Below, one piece after another: positions 14,945 through 25,026 of a stretch of DNA of 33,523 nucleotides. Both the position numbers and the translations under genes were made by a program. The notes below the pieces were generated by a model. It had not been told where the DNA came from, ran no database searches, and saw only the letters and a list, made by a program, of their open reading frames with translations. Position 1 is the first letter of the stretch. Each line of letters starts with the position of its first letter. Source of the stretch: Betaproteobacteria bacterium UBA2592 (lineage in GTDB: Bacteria; Pseudomonadota; Gammaproteobacteria; Burkholderiales; Rhodocyclaceae); contig DDKS01000036.1 in NCBI GenBank assembly GCA_002340095.1, positions 1 to 33,523 of the forward strand, read 5' to 3'.

Positions 14945-15715
14945 ATGAAAGTGTTAGCCATCACCAATCAGAAAGGCGGCGTCGGCAAGACCACCACGGC
15001 GGTGAACCTGGCCGCCAGCCTGGCCCATGAAGGATGCCGGGTGCTCCTCATCGATCTGGACCCCCAGGGCAATGCCACCACCGGCGCCGGCATCACCAAG
15101 CGCGAAGCCCTGCCCACCGTGTATCAGGTCCTGCTCGGCCAGGTGGGTCTGGCTGAGGCGGCCCTGGCCACCGAATTCGGTTTTGCCGTACTGCCCGCCA
15201 ACCGGGAGCTGGCCGGAGCCGAGGTGGAGATCATCGACCTGGAGCGGCGCGAATTCCGCCTGCGCGATGCCCTCAAGGATGCCCCCTACGACTTCGTCCT
15301 GATCGACTGTCCCCCTGCCCTCAACATGCTCACCGTCAACGGCCTGGTGGCTGCCGACTCGGTCGTGATCCCCATGCAGTGCGAGTACTACGCCCTGGAG
15401 GGGCTTTCCGATCTGGTGGAAACCCTGAAAAAAGTCCGGGCCCACCTGAATCCCCGCCTGGAAATCGAAGGACTGCTGCGCACCATGTACAACCCCCAGA
15501 GCACCCTGACCCAGCAGGTCTCCGGCGAACTCGAGCGCCATTTTGGCCGCAAGGTGTACAGCACCATCGTGCCCCGCAACGTGCGGCTGGCCGAGGCGCC
15601 CTCGTATGGCAAGCCGGTGCTGGCCTTCGATCGCAGCTCCAAGGGCGCCCAGGCCTATCTGGCCCTGGCCCAGGAAATGCTGAACCGCCTCTCTCCCGGG
15701 GAGGTGGCCGCATGA
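14945..15715 (+). CDS. parA: Chromosome-partitioning ATPase ParA (Soj type)
   Basis: This 256-residue Walker-type ATPase segregates chromosome origins with ParB. The deviant Walker A is QKGGVGKTT (residues 9-17). It continues with LLIDLDPQGNATTGAG, FVLIDCPPALNMLTVNGL (Walker B region), and PMQCEYYALEGLSDLVETL. No N-terminal helix-turn-helix is present, as expected for chromosomal rather than plasmid ParA. I chose the ATG at 14945, preceded by GGAGAG at about 10 bases. An ATG at 14915 would add ten residues and is less likely. The stop overlaps the parB start (ATGA). Confidence 0.97.
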   Translation: MKVLAITNQKGGVGKTTTAVNLAASLAHEGCRVLLIDLDPQGNATTGAGITKREALPTVYQVLLGQVGLAEAALATEFGFAVLPANRELAGAEVEIIDLERREFRLRDALKDAPYDFVLIDCPPALNMLTVNGLVAADSVVIPMQCEYYALEGLSDLVETLKKVRAHLNPRLEIEGLLRTMYNPQSTLTQQVSGELERHFGRKVYSTIVPRNVRLAEAPSYGKPVLAFDRSSKGAQAYLALAQEMLNRLSPGEVAA

Positions 15716-16560
15716 AGCTGAAGGGACTGGGCCGGGGCCTCGATGCCCTGCTCTCGGCCGGCGGCGAGCCGCGGGTCGACGAACAGCGGGAGCTGCCCAT
15801 CGACCGGCTGCGGCCAGGCAAGTACCAGCCGCGTACCCGCATGGATGAGGCCTCCCTGGCCGAACTGGCGGCCTCCATCCAGGCCCAGGGCATCATGCAG
15901 CCGATTCTGGTACGCGCCGTCGATGCCACGCCCGGGGCCGAACGCTACGAGATCGTCGCCGGGGAGCGGCGCTGGCGGGCCGCCCGGATGGCCGGCCTGA
16001 CCCAGGTGCCGGTGCTGGTGCGGGCCATTCCCGACGAGCAGGCTTTGGCCATGGCCCTGATCGAGAACATCCAGCGCGAAGACCTCAATCCCCTGGAGGA
16101 GGCCCAGGGTTTGCAACGCCTGGTGGACGAGTTCCGGCTTACCCACCAGCAGGCTGCGGAAGCCGTGGGCCGCTCCCGTTCCGCCGCCACCAATCTGTTG
16201 CGCCTGCTGCAGCTATGCGAGCCCGTCCAGGCCCTGCTCATGGAAAACCGGCTGGACATGGGTCATGCCCGGGCCCTGCTGCCCCTGCCGGCCGCCGAGC
16301 AGGTGCGCCTGGCCCAGCAAATCGTGCAGCAGGGCCTGTCCGTGCGCGAGGTCGAACGACTGGTGCAGCGGCGCCTGCAGCCGCCGGCGCGGTCTCCGGA
16401 ACGTCAGCCGGATCGGGATCTGCTGCGCCTGGAGGAGGAGCTGTCCGATTCCTTGGGAGCCACCGTGCGCATCCGCGCCAACAAGAAGGGGGCCGGCAAG
16501 GTCGTCATCGAATTCGGCGGCCTCGACCAGCTCGAGGGCCTGCTGGGCCGTTTGCGCTGA
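15712..16560 (+). CDS. parB: Chromosome-partitioning protein ParB (Spo0J type)
   Basis: This 282-residue protein binds parS sites and loads as a CTP-dependent clamp. It opens with KLKGLGRGLDALL, common to chromosomal ParB. The ParB/Srx fold is clear, with PGKYQPRTRMDEASLAELAASIQAQGIMQPILVR and the CTP-binding box GERRWRAARMAG (84-95), then ENIQREDLNPLEEA. The helix-turn-helix is LTHQQAAEAVGRSRSAATNLLRLL (about 143-166), and a C-terminal dimerisation part follows. It is coupled to parA. I noticed no canonical parS (TGTTTCACGTGAAACA) inside the window. Confidence 0.97.
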   Translation: MKLKGLGRGLDALLSAGGEPRVDEQRELPIDRLRPGKYQPRTRMDEASLAELAASIQAQGIMQPILVRAVDATPGAERYEIVAGERRWRAARMAGLTQVPVLVRAIPDEQALAMALIENIQREDLNPLEEAQGLQRLVDEFRLTHQQAAEAVGRSRSAATNLLRLLQLCEPVQALLMENRLDMGHARALLPLPAAEQVRLAQQIVQQGLSVREVERLVQRRLQPPARSPERQPDRDLLRLEEELSDSLGATVRIRANKKGAGKVVIEFGGLDQLEGLLGRLR

Positions 16561-16618
16561 TAACAAAGGGGATTTTTTGTTGCGGCGCAATGAAGCTTAC
16601 GTCAGGCTGACGATTTGT

Positions 16619-16647
16619 TTGACGTGCGTGGCCTTAAGTCTTATATT
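16619..16647 (+). promoter_or_regulatory. Sigma70 promoter of the atp operon
   Basis: TTGACG (16619-16624) and TATATT (16642-16647) are separated by exactly 17 bases, close to consensus. It lies about 45 bases before atpI in an AT-rich pocket in otherwise GC-rich DNA. Confidence 0.75.
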
Positions 16648-16691
16648 ATTTAGGTTTTGTATGCGGCGGCCGGCATGAACCGCACAGCGCC

Positions 16692-17033
16692 ATGATCAAA
16701 GCAATTTATCTGCAACTTGGCGCCACGATGCTCGCGGTGGTGATTGCCGGTTTACTCGTCGGAACGCGGGGGGCGATTTCGGCGGGCCTGGCTGGACTGG
16801 CCTGTGTCCTGCCCAGTGCCTGGTTTGCCCTGCGTCTGAAAGCGGTGTCGAAGCGCCCGGGGGCTTCCTTCCCGGCCCAGTTCTTCATCGGCGAGTTCAT
16901 CAAGGTCGCGGCAACCATAGGATTGTTGGCAATCGCCGTGAAAGCATATCCGGACATGCACTGGCCCAGCTTGCTGATCGGAATGGCGGTTGTGTTACAA
17001 GCGAGTTTTTTTGCTTTTTGGAAGAAATCCTGA
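16692..17033 (+). CDS. atpI: ATP synthase protein I
   Basis: AtpI is a small membrane protein that assists assembly of the c-ring. The 113-residue product has four hydrophobic segments (LGATMLAVVIAGLLVG; AGLAGLACVLPSAWFAL; FIGEFIKVAATIGLLAIAV; LLIGMAVVLQASFFAFW). The FFIGEFIKVAATI part matches the betaproteobacterial/gammaproteobacterial AtpI family. It is the first gene of the operon and ends one base before atpB. Confidence 0.92.
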   Translation: MIKAIYLQLGATMLAVVIAGLLVGTRGAISAGLAGLACVLPSAWFALRLKAVSKRPGASFPAQFFIGEFIKVAATIGLLAIAVKAYPDMHWPSLLIGMAVVLQASFFAFWKKS

Positions 17034-17034
17034 C

Positions 17035-17916
17035 ATGGCTACTGAAGCAGCTGCAGCACACGGTCCCACCGCGGGCGAGTACATCGTCCACCACCTGACC
17101 CACCTGAACAATACGGGGCACGCCCAGACCGCCATCGTGGACTGGAGCGTCATCAACCTCGACACCTTGTTCTTCTCCGTTTCCCTGGGCTTGCTCACCG
17201 TGCTCATGCTGGCCAAGGCCGCGCGCCATGCCACTTCCGGTGTTCCCGGCCGTTTCCAGGCCGCCGTTGAGATTCTGGTGGAGATGGTGGCCAACCAGGC
17301 CAAGGGCATCGTGCATCACGAGGAGTCCCGCCGTTTCGTGGCGCCCTTGGCCTTGACCGTGTTTGTCTGGATTTTCCTGATGAATGCCATGGACCTCGTG
17401 CCTGTCGATCTGATTCCCCGCATCTGGGAAGGCATCTATGCCGCCAACGGTGGCGATCCTCACCATGCCTACATGCGCGTCGTGGCCACCGCAGACCTGA
17501 ATGGCGCTCTGGGCATGTCCCTTGGCGTGCTGCTGATCTGCATCTGGTACAACATCAAGATCAAGGGTTTCGGCGGTTGGGTGCATGAGCTGTTTGCCGC
17601 TCCCTTCGGCAACCACCCCCTGCTGGCCCCCGTCAACTTCCTGATGCAGATGATCGAATTCGCCGCCAAGACCATCTCCCACGGCATGCGGCTGTTCGGC
17701 AACATGTACGCCGGCGAACTGGTGTTCATGCTGATCGCGCTGATGGGCGGTGCCATGGTGGCCGGCTCCGGCCTCACCGGTCCCCTGCTGTGGATCGGTC
17801 ATGTGATTGCCGGTTCCATCTGGGCCATTTTCCACATCCTGATCATCACCCTGCAGGCCTTCATCTTCATGATGCTGACCCTGGTGTATATCGGCCAGGC
17901 TCACGAGTCGCACTGA
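17035..17916 (+). CDS. atpB: F1Fo ATP synthase subunit a
   Basis: Subunit a forms the proton half-channels facing the c-ring. The 293-residue protein has TAGEYIVHHLTHLNN at the N-terminus, several membrane helices, and the conserved FAAKTISHGMRLFGNMYAGELVFMLIALM. That segment includes Arg219, the essential arginine that faces the c-subunit carboxylate. The start is the ATG at 17035 (MATEAAAAHGPTAGEY), preceded by GGAAG. A longer open frame begins further upstream inside atpI but lacks a sensible start. Confidence 0.97.
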   Translation: MATEAAAAHGPTAGEYIVHHLTHLNNTGHAQTAIVDWSVINLDTLFFSVSLGLLTVLMLAKAARHATSGVPGRFQAAVEILVEMVANQAKGIVHHEESRRFVAPLALTVFVWIFLMNAMDLVPVDLIPRIWEGIYAANGGDPHHAYMRVVATADLNGALGMSLGVLLICIWYNIKIKGFGGWVHELFAAPFGNHPLLAPVNFLMQMIEFAAKTISHGMRLFGNMYAGELVFMLIALMGGAMVAGSGLTGPLLWIGHVIAGSIWAIFHILIITLQAFIFMMLTLVYIGQAHESH

Positions 17917-17976
17917 GGTTTTGTAGTTCCACGTTTTTTTAACTTTGTTTTACTTTTAACTTAGCAAGGAGTTGTC

Positions 17977-18222
17977 ATGGAACAAGTTTTGGGTTTTGTC
18001 GCGCTGGCTGCCGGTCTGATCATCGGTCTGGGTGCTATCGGTGCTTGTATCGGCATCGGCCTGATGGGTGGCAAGTACATTGAAGCCTCTGCCCGTCAGC
18101 CTGAGCTGATGAACGAACTGCAGACCAAGATGTTCCTGCTGGCCGGTCTGATCGACGCCGCCTTCCTGATCGGCGTGGGTATCGCGATGATGTTCGCCTT
18201 CGCCAACCCCTTCAAGCTTTAA
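17977..18222 (+). CDS. atpE: F1Fo ATP synthase subunit c
   Basis: This 81-residue two-helix proteolipid forms the rotor ring. The first helix has the glycine-rich GLGAIGACIGIGLMGGKYIEAS, the polar loop is ARQPE (Arg40, Gln41, Pro42), and the second helix holds the ion-binding Asp60 (LLAGLIDAAFLIGVG). Asp with neighbouring alanines, and the lack of the Gln/Glu-Ser-Thr sodium signature, point to proton coupling. A strong AAGGAG ribosome-binding sequence stands 6 bases before the ATG, and the 60-base gap before it is unusually T-rich, fitting the high translation this subunit needs. Confidence 0.98.
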   Translation: MEQVLGFVALAAGLIIGLGAIGACIGIGLMGGKYIEASARQPELMNELQTKMFLLAGLIDAAFLIGVGIAMMFAFANPFKL

Positions 18223-18260
18223 TCGGCTCCCCATCAACTCTTTAAAAGGGGACTGATACC

Positions 18261-18731
18261 GTGAATCTGAACGCAACGCTGTTCGCCCAGCTCGTTGTGT
18301 TCTTCATTCTGGCGTGGTTCACGATGAAATTCGTGTGGCCACCCATTGTGAAGGCACTCGACGAGCGTGCGAAAAAGATCGCGGATGGTCTGGCTGCTGC
18401 CGAACGCGGCAAACATGATCTCGAACTGGCGACCAAGCGCTCCGCAGAAGCCCTGCGCGAAGGCAAGGAAAAGGCTGCCGAACTGATTGCCCAGGCTGAG
18501 AAGCGTGCGGCCCAGATCATCGACGAAGCCAAGGCCCAGGCGAAGATCGAGGCCGACCGCATCGTGGCTGCCGGCAAGGCCGACGCAGAACAGGAAGTGG
18601 TGCGCGCCAAAGAACAGCTGCGGGAATCCGTTGCTGCCCTGGCCGTGGCCGGCGCCGAGAAGATCCTGCGCCGTGAGATCGATGCCAAGGCCCACGCTGA
18701 ATTGCTGTCCGCCATCAAACAGGATCTGTAA
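18261..18731 (+). CDS. atpF: F1Fo ATP synthase subunit b
   Basis: Subunit b is the peripheral stalk. The 156-residue protein has one N-terminal membrane helix (LFAQLVVFFILAWFTMKFVWPPI, residues 7-29) and a long charged amphipathic helix rich in Ala, Glu, Lys and Arg (for example KALDERAKKIADGLAAAERGKHDLELA), typical of the dimeric coiled coil. It starts with GTG at 18261 after AAAAGGGGA. The length equals the E. coli-type b subunit; no second b-prime gene is present. Confidence 0.96.
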   Translation: MNLNATLFAQLVVFFILAWFTMKFVWPPIVKALDERAKKIADGLAAAERGKHDLELATKRSAEALREGKEKAAELIAQAEKRAAQIIDEAKAQAKIEADRIVAAGKADAEQEVVRAKEQLRESVAALAVAGAEKILRREIDAKAHAELLSAIKQDL

Positions 18732-18736
18732 CGCTT

Positions 18737-19270
18737 ATGGCTGAAACTGTCACCATCGCCCGCCCCTATGCCGAGGCCGTGTTCCGCACCGCCAAGGAAG
18801 CGGGGGCACTGGGTGCCTGGTCCGGACGCCTCAAGCGTCTGGCCCTGATTGCCCAGGACCCGGAGATGGCCGAGGTGATCGGCAATCCCAAACTGTCCGC
18901 CGAGCAGGTCGCCCAGCTGGTCGTTTCGCTGGCTGAAGACAAGGATGCCGTGCTCGGCAATTTCATTCGCGTCCTCGCGGACAATGAGCGCCTGTCGCTG
19001 CTGCCGGAAATTTCTTCCCTCTTCGAGGCCCTGAAGGCGGCTGAAGAAGGCGTCAAGGAGGCTGTGGTCCAGACCGCATTCCCTCTGGCCGACGCCGACA
19101 TCGCTGCCTTGATGCCTCAGTTGGAAGCGCATTTCAAGACCAAGCTCAACCCCACCGTGGTGGTGGATTCCGAGCTGATCGGTGGCGTGCGGGTGGCGGT
19201 GGGTGACCAGGTTCTGGATGCTTCCGTGCGCGGCAAGCTCGAAGCCATGGCCATCGCGCTCAAGAATTAG
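18737..19270 (+). CDS. atpH: F1Fo ATP synthase subunit delta
   Basis: The delta subunit joins the b stalk to the top of F1. The 177-residue protein begins with TIARPYAEAVFRTAKEAGALGAWSGRL, the usual PYAxAlF opening. It ends with TKLNPTVVVDSELIGGVRVAVGDQVLDASVRGKLEAMAIAL, the conserved I-G-G-x-x-[IV]-x-x-G-D-x-[VL]-D-x-S-x-x-[GS]-x-L-x-x-[LM] region. It lies 5 bases after atpF. Confidence 0.96.
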   Translation: MAETVTIARPYAEAVFRTAKEAGALGAWSGRLKRLALIAQDPEMAEVIGNPKLSAEQVAQLVVSLAEDKDAVLGNFIRVLADNERLSLLPEISSLFEALKAAEEGVKEAVVQTAFPLADADIAALMPQLEAHFKTKLNPTVVVDSELIGGVRVAVGDQVLDASVRGKLEAMAIALKN

Positions 19271-19279
19271 GAGATTTAA

Positions 19280-20818
<1,539 letters not shown>

Positions 20819-20836
20819 TCCAACGGGGAGAGTGCC

Positions 20837-21697
20837 ATGCCTAGCGGCAAGGAAATTCGCAACAAGATCAAGAGCGTGGAAAACACGCGCAAGATCACCA
20901 AGGCCATGGAGATGGTGGCCGCATCCAAGATGCGCAAGGCGCAGGACCGGATGCGGGCTGCCCGCCCCTATGGCGAGAAGATCCGGCGTGTGGCGGGCAA
21001 TCTGTCCCATGCGCTTACCGAGTACAAGCACCCCTTCCTGATGCGGCGTGAGATCAAGAATGTCGGCCTCATCGTCATCACCTCCGACAAGGGCCTGTGT
21101 GGCGGCCTGAACAGCAACGTGCTGCGCCTGGTCCTGAGCCGGATGAAGGAATGGGATGCTGCCGGCGTCAATCTGCGCGCCACCTGCATCGGCAACAAGG
21201 GCTTCGGCTTCATGCAGCGCGCCGGTGTGAGCATCGCTTCCCACGTGGTGGGCCTGGGCGACACGCCGCACCTGGAAAAGCTGATCGGGCCCATCAAGGT
21301 CCTGCTGGATGCCTTCGTTGCCGGCGAGATCGACGCGGTTTACGTCGCTTCCACCCGCTTCATCAACACCATGAAGCAGGAACCGGTCATCGAGCAGCTG
21401 CTGCCCCTGTCTGGCGAAGCCGTGGGCTCCAACCAGACCAAGTGGGACTACGTTTACGAGCCCGATGCCCAGGCCGTGATCGACGATCTGCTGGTGCGTT
21501 ACGTGGAAGCGCTGATCTATCAGGCGGTTGCTGAAAACATGGCCTCCGAGCAGTCTGCCCGGATGGTGGCCATGAAGTCGGCCTCCGACAATGCCAAGAA
21601 CGTGATTGGCGAACTGAAGCTGGTCTACAACAAGGCCCGCCAGGCAGCCATCACCAAGGAACTGTCCGAGATCGTCAGCGGCGCGGCAGCGGTTTAA
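20837..21697 (+). CDS. atpG: F1Fo ATP synthase subunit gamma
   Basis: Gamma is the central rotor shaft. The 286-residue protein begins SGKEIRNKIKSVENTRKITKAMEMVAASKMRKAQDRM, the conserved N-terminal coiled-coil helix. It continues with VGLIVITSDKGLCGGLNSNVLR and ends with ALIYQAVAENMASEQSARMVAMKSASDNAKNVIGELKLVYNKARQAAITKELSEIVSGAAAV, the conserved C-terminal helix and family signature. Confidence 0.98.
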   Translation: MPSGKEIRNKIKSVENTRKITKAMEMVAASKMRKAQDRMRAARPYGEKIRRVAGNLSHALTEYKHPFLMRREIKNVGLIVITSDKGLCGGLNSNVLRLVLSRMKEWDAAGVNLRATCIGNKGFGFMQRAGVSIASHVVGLGDTPHLEKLIGPIKVLLDAFVAGEIDAVYVASTRFINTMKQEPVIEQLLPLSGEAVGSNQTKWDYVYEPDAQAVIDDLLVRYVEALIYQAVAENMASEQSARMVAMKSASDNAKNVIGELKLVYNKARQAAITKELSEIVSGAAAV

Positions 21698-21721
21698 GCT
21701 TTTTGATATTGGGGATTTAAT

Positions 21722-23125
21722 ATGAGTCAAGGTTCAATCGTGCAGTGCATCGGCGCCGTGGTGGACATCCAGTTCCCCCGCGATGCCATGCCCAAGGTTT
21801 ATGATGCCCTGATGCTCGACGCTTCCTGCGAACACGAGAACGTCGAGAAGGGTCTGACCTTCGAAGTGCAACAACAGCTGGGTGACGGCATCGTCCGCAC
21901 CATCGCCATGGGCTCCTCCGACGGCCTGCGCCGCGGCATGAAGGTGAACAACACCGGTGCTCCCATCTCCGTACCCGTGGGTCACGCTACCCTGGGTCGC
22001 ATCATGGACGTGCTGGGCCGCCCCATCGACGAGGCCGGCCCCATCGCCACCGATGAAAAGCGTTCCATTCACCAGGCAGCCCCCAAGTTCGACGAACTGT
22101 CTCCCTCCGTGGAGCTGCTCGAAACCGGCATCAAGGTGATCGACCTGATCTGCCCGTTCGCCAAGGGCGGCAAGGTGGGTCTGTTCGGCGGCGCCGGCGT
22201 GGGCAAGACCGTGAACATGATGGAACTCATCAACAACATCGCCAAACAGCACTCGGGCCTGTCCGTGTTTGCCGGCGTGGGTGAGCGTACCCGTGAAGGG
22301 AACGACTTCTATCACGAAATGAAGGACTCCAACGTGCTGGACAAGGTGTCCATGGTGTTCGGTCAGATGAACGAACCCCCCGGCAACCGTCTGCGCGTGG
22401 CGCTGACCGGCCTGACCATGGCCGAGCGTTTCCGTGACGAAGGCCGTGACATCCTGTTCTTCGTGGACAACATCTACCGTTACACCCTGGCCGGTACCGA
22501 AGTGTCCGCCCTGCTGGGCCGCATGCCTTCCGCCGTGGGCTACCAGCCCACCCTGGCCGAGGAAATGGGCCGCCTGCAGGAACGGATCACCTCCACCAAG
22601 GTGGGTTCCATCACCTCCATCCAGGCCGTGTATGTGCCCGCGGACGACTTGACCGACCCGTCTCCTGCCACCACCTTCCTGCACCTGGACTCCACCGTCG
22701 TGCTGTCCCGGGACATCGCCGCGCTGGGTATCTATCCCGCCGTGGATCCCCTGGACTCCACCTCCCGCCAGCTGGATCCCCAGGTCGTGGGCGAAGAGCA
22801 CTATCAAGTTGCTCGTGCCGTGCAGATGACCCTGCAGCGCTACAAGGAACTGCGGGACATCATCGCCATTCTGGGTATGGACGAACTGTCTCCCGAGGAC
22901 AAGCTGGCCGTGGCCCGCGCCCGGAAGATCCAGCGCTTCCTGTCCCAGCCCTTCCACGTGGCCGAAGTGTTCACCGGTTCTCCCGGCAAGTATGTGCCGC
23001 TCAAGGAAACCATCAAGGGCTTCAAGGGCATCGTCAATGGCGAATACGACCATCTGCCCGAGCAGGCCTTCTACATGGTCGGCACCATCGAGGAAGCGGT
23101 CGAAAAGGCCAAGACGCTGCAGTGA
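21722..23125 (+). CDS. atpD: F1Fo ATP synthase subunit beta (catalytic)
   Basis: This 467-residue catalytic subunit has the P-loop GGAGVGKT (residues 156-163). It also shows GVGERTREGNDFYHEM, with the catalytic Glu, ILFFVDNIYRYTLAGTEVSALLGRMPSAVGYQPTLAEEMG, the DELSPEDK segment of the DELSEED lever, and the signature PAVDPLDSTSR. The length and motifs are standard. Confidence 0.99.
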   Translation: MSQGSIVQCIGAVVDIQFPRDAMPKVYDALMLDASCEHENVEKGLTFEVQQQLGDGIVRTIAMGSSDGLRRGMKVNNTGAPISVPVGHATLGRIMDVLGRPIDEAGPIATDEKRSIHQAAPKFDELSPSVELLETGIKVIDLICPFAKGGKVGLFGGAGVGKTVNMMELINNIAKQHSGLSVFAGVGERTREGNDFYHEMKDSNVLDKVSMVFGQMNEPPGNRLRVALTGLTMAERFRDEGRDILFFVDNIYRYTLAGTEVSALLGRMPSAVGYQPTLAEEMGRLQERITSTKVGSITSIQAVYVPADDLTDPSPATTFLHLDSTVVLSRDIAALGIYPAVDPLDSTSRQLDPQVVGEEHYQVARAVQMTLQRYKELRDIIAILGMDELSPEDKLAVARARKIQRFLSQPFHVAEVFTGSPGKYVPLKETIKGFKGIVNGEYDHLPEQAFYMVGTIEEAVEKAKTLQ

Positions 23126-23153
23126 TGCAGCCCTTTAAGGAAGGGAGCCTGTT

Positions 23154-23579
23154 ATGGCAATGACTGTACATGTGGACGTGGTGAGCGCCGAAGAAGAAAT
23201 CTTCTCCGGCCTCGTCGAGTTCGCAGTATTCCCCGGCGAATCCGGCGAACTGGGCATCATGCCGCGGCACACGCCGCTCCTGACCCGGATCAAGCCCGGT
23301 ACCGTCCGCCTGAAGGTGCCTGACGAGGATCGTTTCGAGATGGTGTATGTCTCGGGGGGCATGCTGGAGGTTCAGCCGCACATGATCACCGTGCTGGCCG
23401 ACACCGCCATCCGTGCCGCCGATCTGGACGAAGCCAAGGCCCTGGAAGCCAAGAAGCGCGCAGAAGAAGCCCTGGCCAACCGGAAGGGCGAGATGGACTT
23501 CGCTTCCGCCGAAGCGGAGCTGGCCCAGGCCATCGCTCAGCTGCAGGCCATCAAGAAGATGAAGAACGCCATCCACTAA
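23154..23579 (+). CDS. atpC: F1Fo ATP synthase subunit epsilon
   Basis: Epsilon is the rotor-base and inhibitory subunit. The 141-residue protein has the N-terminal beta-sandwich (VHVDVVSAEEEIFSGLVEFAVFPGESGELGIMPRHTPLLTRIKPGTVRL; VSGGMLEVQPHMITVLADTAIRA). A C-terminal helical hairpin rich in Ala, Glu and Lys follows. It starts at 23154 (MAMTVHV); the second ATG two codons later is an alternative. It is the last gene of the operon and is followed by a strong terminator. Confidence 0.97.
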   Translation: MAMTVHVDVVSAEEEIFSGLVEFAVFPGESGELGIMPRHTPLLTRIKPGTVRLKVPDEDRFEMVYVSGGMLEVQPHMITVLADTAIRAADLDEAKALEAKKRAEEALANRKGEMDFASAEAELAQAIAQLQAIKKMKNAIH

Positions 23580-23600
23580 GCGTTCGGTAAGCCGCAAAGC

Positions 23601-23630
23601 AAAATGGCAGCCTTCGGGCTGCCATTTTTT
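23601..23630 (+). terminator. Intrinsic terminator of the atp operon
   Basis: A perfect 12-bp stem (AAAATGGCAGCC / GGCTGCCATTTT) is capped by a TTCG tetraloop and runs into six Ts. Because the left arm begins with four As it can also stop transcripts from the convergent ubiJ side. Confidence 0.95.
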
Positions 23631-23689
23631 CTGGGGCTGATCCTGCGGCCGCATGACGCGGCTCTGTCTGCTGGCCGGAGGCGGGCGGG

Positions 23690-24262
23690 TCAGCCTCGTT
23701 CGAGCTGCTGCACCCGCTTCTCCAGGCGGGCCAGGTCGTCACGCAGTTGCAGCAGTTCCGCGGCAAGGCCCTGCAGCCGGTCGGTCGGGGTGAGCAGCTG
23801 GGCTTCATCGCGCAGGTACTCGGCGAACTGGTCGGAGAGGCGGCGACCGTTGTCCTGTAGCCGCCGCTTCAGGGCCTGGCCGCCCTGGACCAGCCGGTGG
23901 GCGAGGATGTCCCCGACCCAGGGCGCCAGCTCCGCCTCCACATCCCAGTCCAGGTTGCGGAAGACGAAGTTCAGGGTTTCCGCGAAGTCGGCATTGCCGC
24001 TGACCCGGGCCTGCTGCAGCAGGCTTTCCGGCCCCTGGAGCAGGTCGAGGGGGCTGGCGGCGAGGCTGATGCAGACCTGGGGCGTGGTGCCCGCCGCGGC
24101 CGGGGAGAAACCGCCTTCGGCGGTCACCGTGAAATCGAGCCGCACCGGACCGAGTTCAAGCCTGAGGGACTGGCCGGCAAACGGGTGCAGGCGCAGCCGG
24201 GCCCACCCGGCACCGTCGAGCAGATGGTTGAGGACCCGGCTGAGGAGGGCGGTGCTGATCAT
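23690..24262 (-). CDS. ubiJ: Ubiquinone biosynthesis accessory factor UbiJ
   Basis: This 190-residue protein has an N-terminal SCP2-like lipid-binding domain (LGPVRLDFTVTAEGGFSPAAAGTTPQVCISLAASPLDLLQGPESLLQQARVSGNADFAETLNFVFRNLDWDVEAELAPWVGDILAHRL). It ends in a coiled coil (RLQGLAAELLQLRDDLARLEKRVQQLERG). This layout and its position 23 bases after ubiE match UbiJ, which organises the soluble Ubi complex. I chose the ATG at 24262 (MISTALLSRVLNHLL); the open frame upstream is an out-of-frame shadow of ubiE. ubiB, which often follows, is absent here because the atp operon terminator lies next. Confidence 0.9.
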   Translation of the reverse strand: MISTALLSRVLNHLLDGAGWARLRLHPFAGQSLRLELGPVRLDFTVTAEGGFSPAAAGTTPQVCISLAASPLDLLQGPESLLQQARVSGNADFAETLNFVFRNLDWDVEAELAPWVGDILAHRLVQGGQALKRRLQDNGRRLSDQFAEYLRDEAQLLTPTDRLQGLAAELLQLRDDLARLEKRVQQLERG

Positions 24263-24285
24263 GCTTCGGCTACCCGCGTCAGAAC

Positions 24286-25023
24286 TTAGAACTTGTAACC
24301 CCGATGCAGGGCCACGATGCCCAGGCTGAGGTTGAAATATTCCACCCGTTCCAGACCCGAGGCCTCCATCATCTGCTTCAGGGTTTCCTGGTCCGGATGC
24401 ATGCGGATGGACTCGGCCAGGTACTGGTAGCTGGCCGAGTCCTGGGCGACCAGCTGGCCCACCCGGGGGATGACGTTGAAGGAATAGAAGTCGTACAGGG
24501 GCGCCAGGGGCTTCCAGATCCGGGAGAACTCCAGCACCAGCAGCCGCCCGCCGGGCTTGAGCACGCGCCGCATCTCGGCCAGCGCCTGCTCCTTGTGGGT
24601 CATGTTGCGCAGGCCGAAGGCGACGCTGACGCAGTCGAAGGAATCGTCCGGGAAGGGAATGAATTCCGCATCGCACTGGACGGCCGGGGTGGGATGGCCC
24701 TTGTCCAGCAGCCGGTCGCGCCCCCGGGTCAGCATGGCGTTGTTGATGTCCGTATGCACCACGAGACCGCCGGGGCCTACCTTTTTGACGAAAGCGAGGG
24801 AAAGGTCGCCGGTGCCGCCGGCGATGTCCAGCACCCGGGAGCCTTGCCGCACGCCGCTCTGGGCGATGGTGAAGGCCTTCCAGACCCGGTGCAGGCCGGC
24901 TGACATGAGATCGTTCATCACGTCATAGCGGCTGGCGACGGAATCGAACACATCGGCCACCTTGCGGGCCTTTTCGCTCTCGGGGACCTTCTGAAAACCG
25001 AAATGGGTGGTGTTGTCAGACAT
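24286..25023 (-). CDS. ubiE: Ubiquinone/menaquinone C-methyltransferase UbiE
   Basis: This SAM-dependent C-methyltransferase acts in ubiquinone synthesis, and in menaquinone synthesis if present. The 245-residue protein has FGFQKVPESEKARKVADVFDSVASRYDVMNDLMSAGLHRVWK and the SAM loop LDIAGGTGDLSLAF (about 65-78). It also carries family signature 2, ECVSVAFGLRNMTHKEQALAEMRRVLKPGGRLLVLEFS in the variant DCVSVAFGLRNMTHK. It ends with the typical GIVALHRGYKF. It starts 3 bases after the stop of the DUF971 gene. Confidence 0.97.
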   Translation of the reverse strand: MSDNTTHFGFQKVPESEKARKVADVFDSVASRYDVMNDLMSAGLHRVWKAFTIAQSGVRQGSRVLDIAGGTGDLSLAFVKKVGPGGLVVHTDINNAMLTRGRDRLLDKGHPTPAVQCDAEFIPFPDDSFDCVSVAFGLRNMTHKEQALAEMRRVLKPGGRLLVLEFSRIWKPLAPLYDFYSFNVIPRVGQLVAQDSASYQYLAESIRMHPDQETLKQMMEASGLERVEYFNLSLGIVALHRGYKF

Positions 25024-25026
25024 GGA

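Noticed and set aside
14294..15715. Longer N-terminal version of ParA (473 residues) reading back through rsmG
   Set aside because: The extra part overlaps rsmG out of frame; ParA homology starts at MKVLAITNQKGG (14945), with a ribosome-binding site just before it.
16561..16583. AACAAA...TTTGTT hairpin after parB as a terminator
   Set aside because: The stem is only about six A/T pairs and too weak; the atp promoter follows directly, so read-through is plausible.
12229..16691. Replication origin or parS site beside mnmG-parAB
   Set aside because: The gene content invites it, but I saw no TTATCCACA-type DnaA boxes and no TGTTTCACGTGAAACA-like parS; a matrix scan would be needed to exclude degenerate sites.
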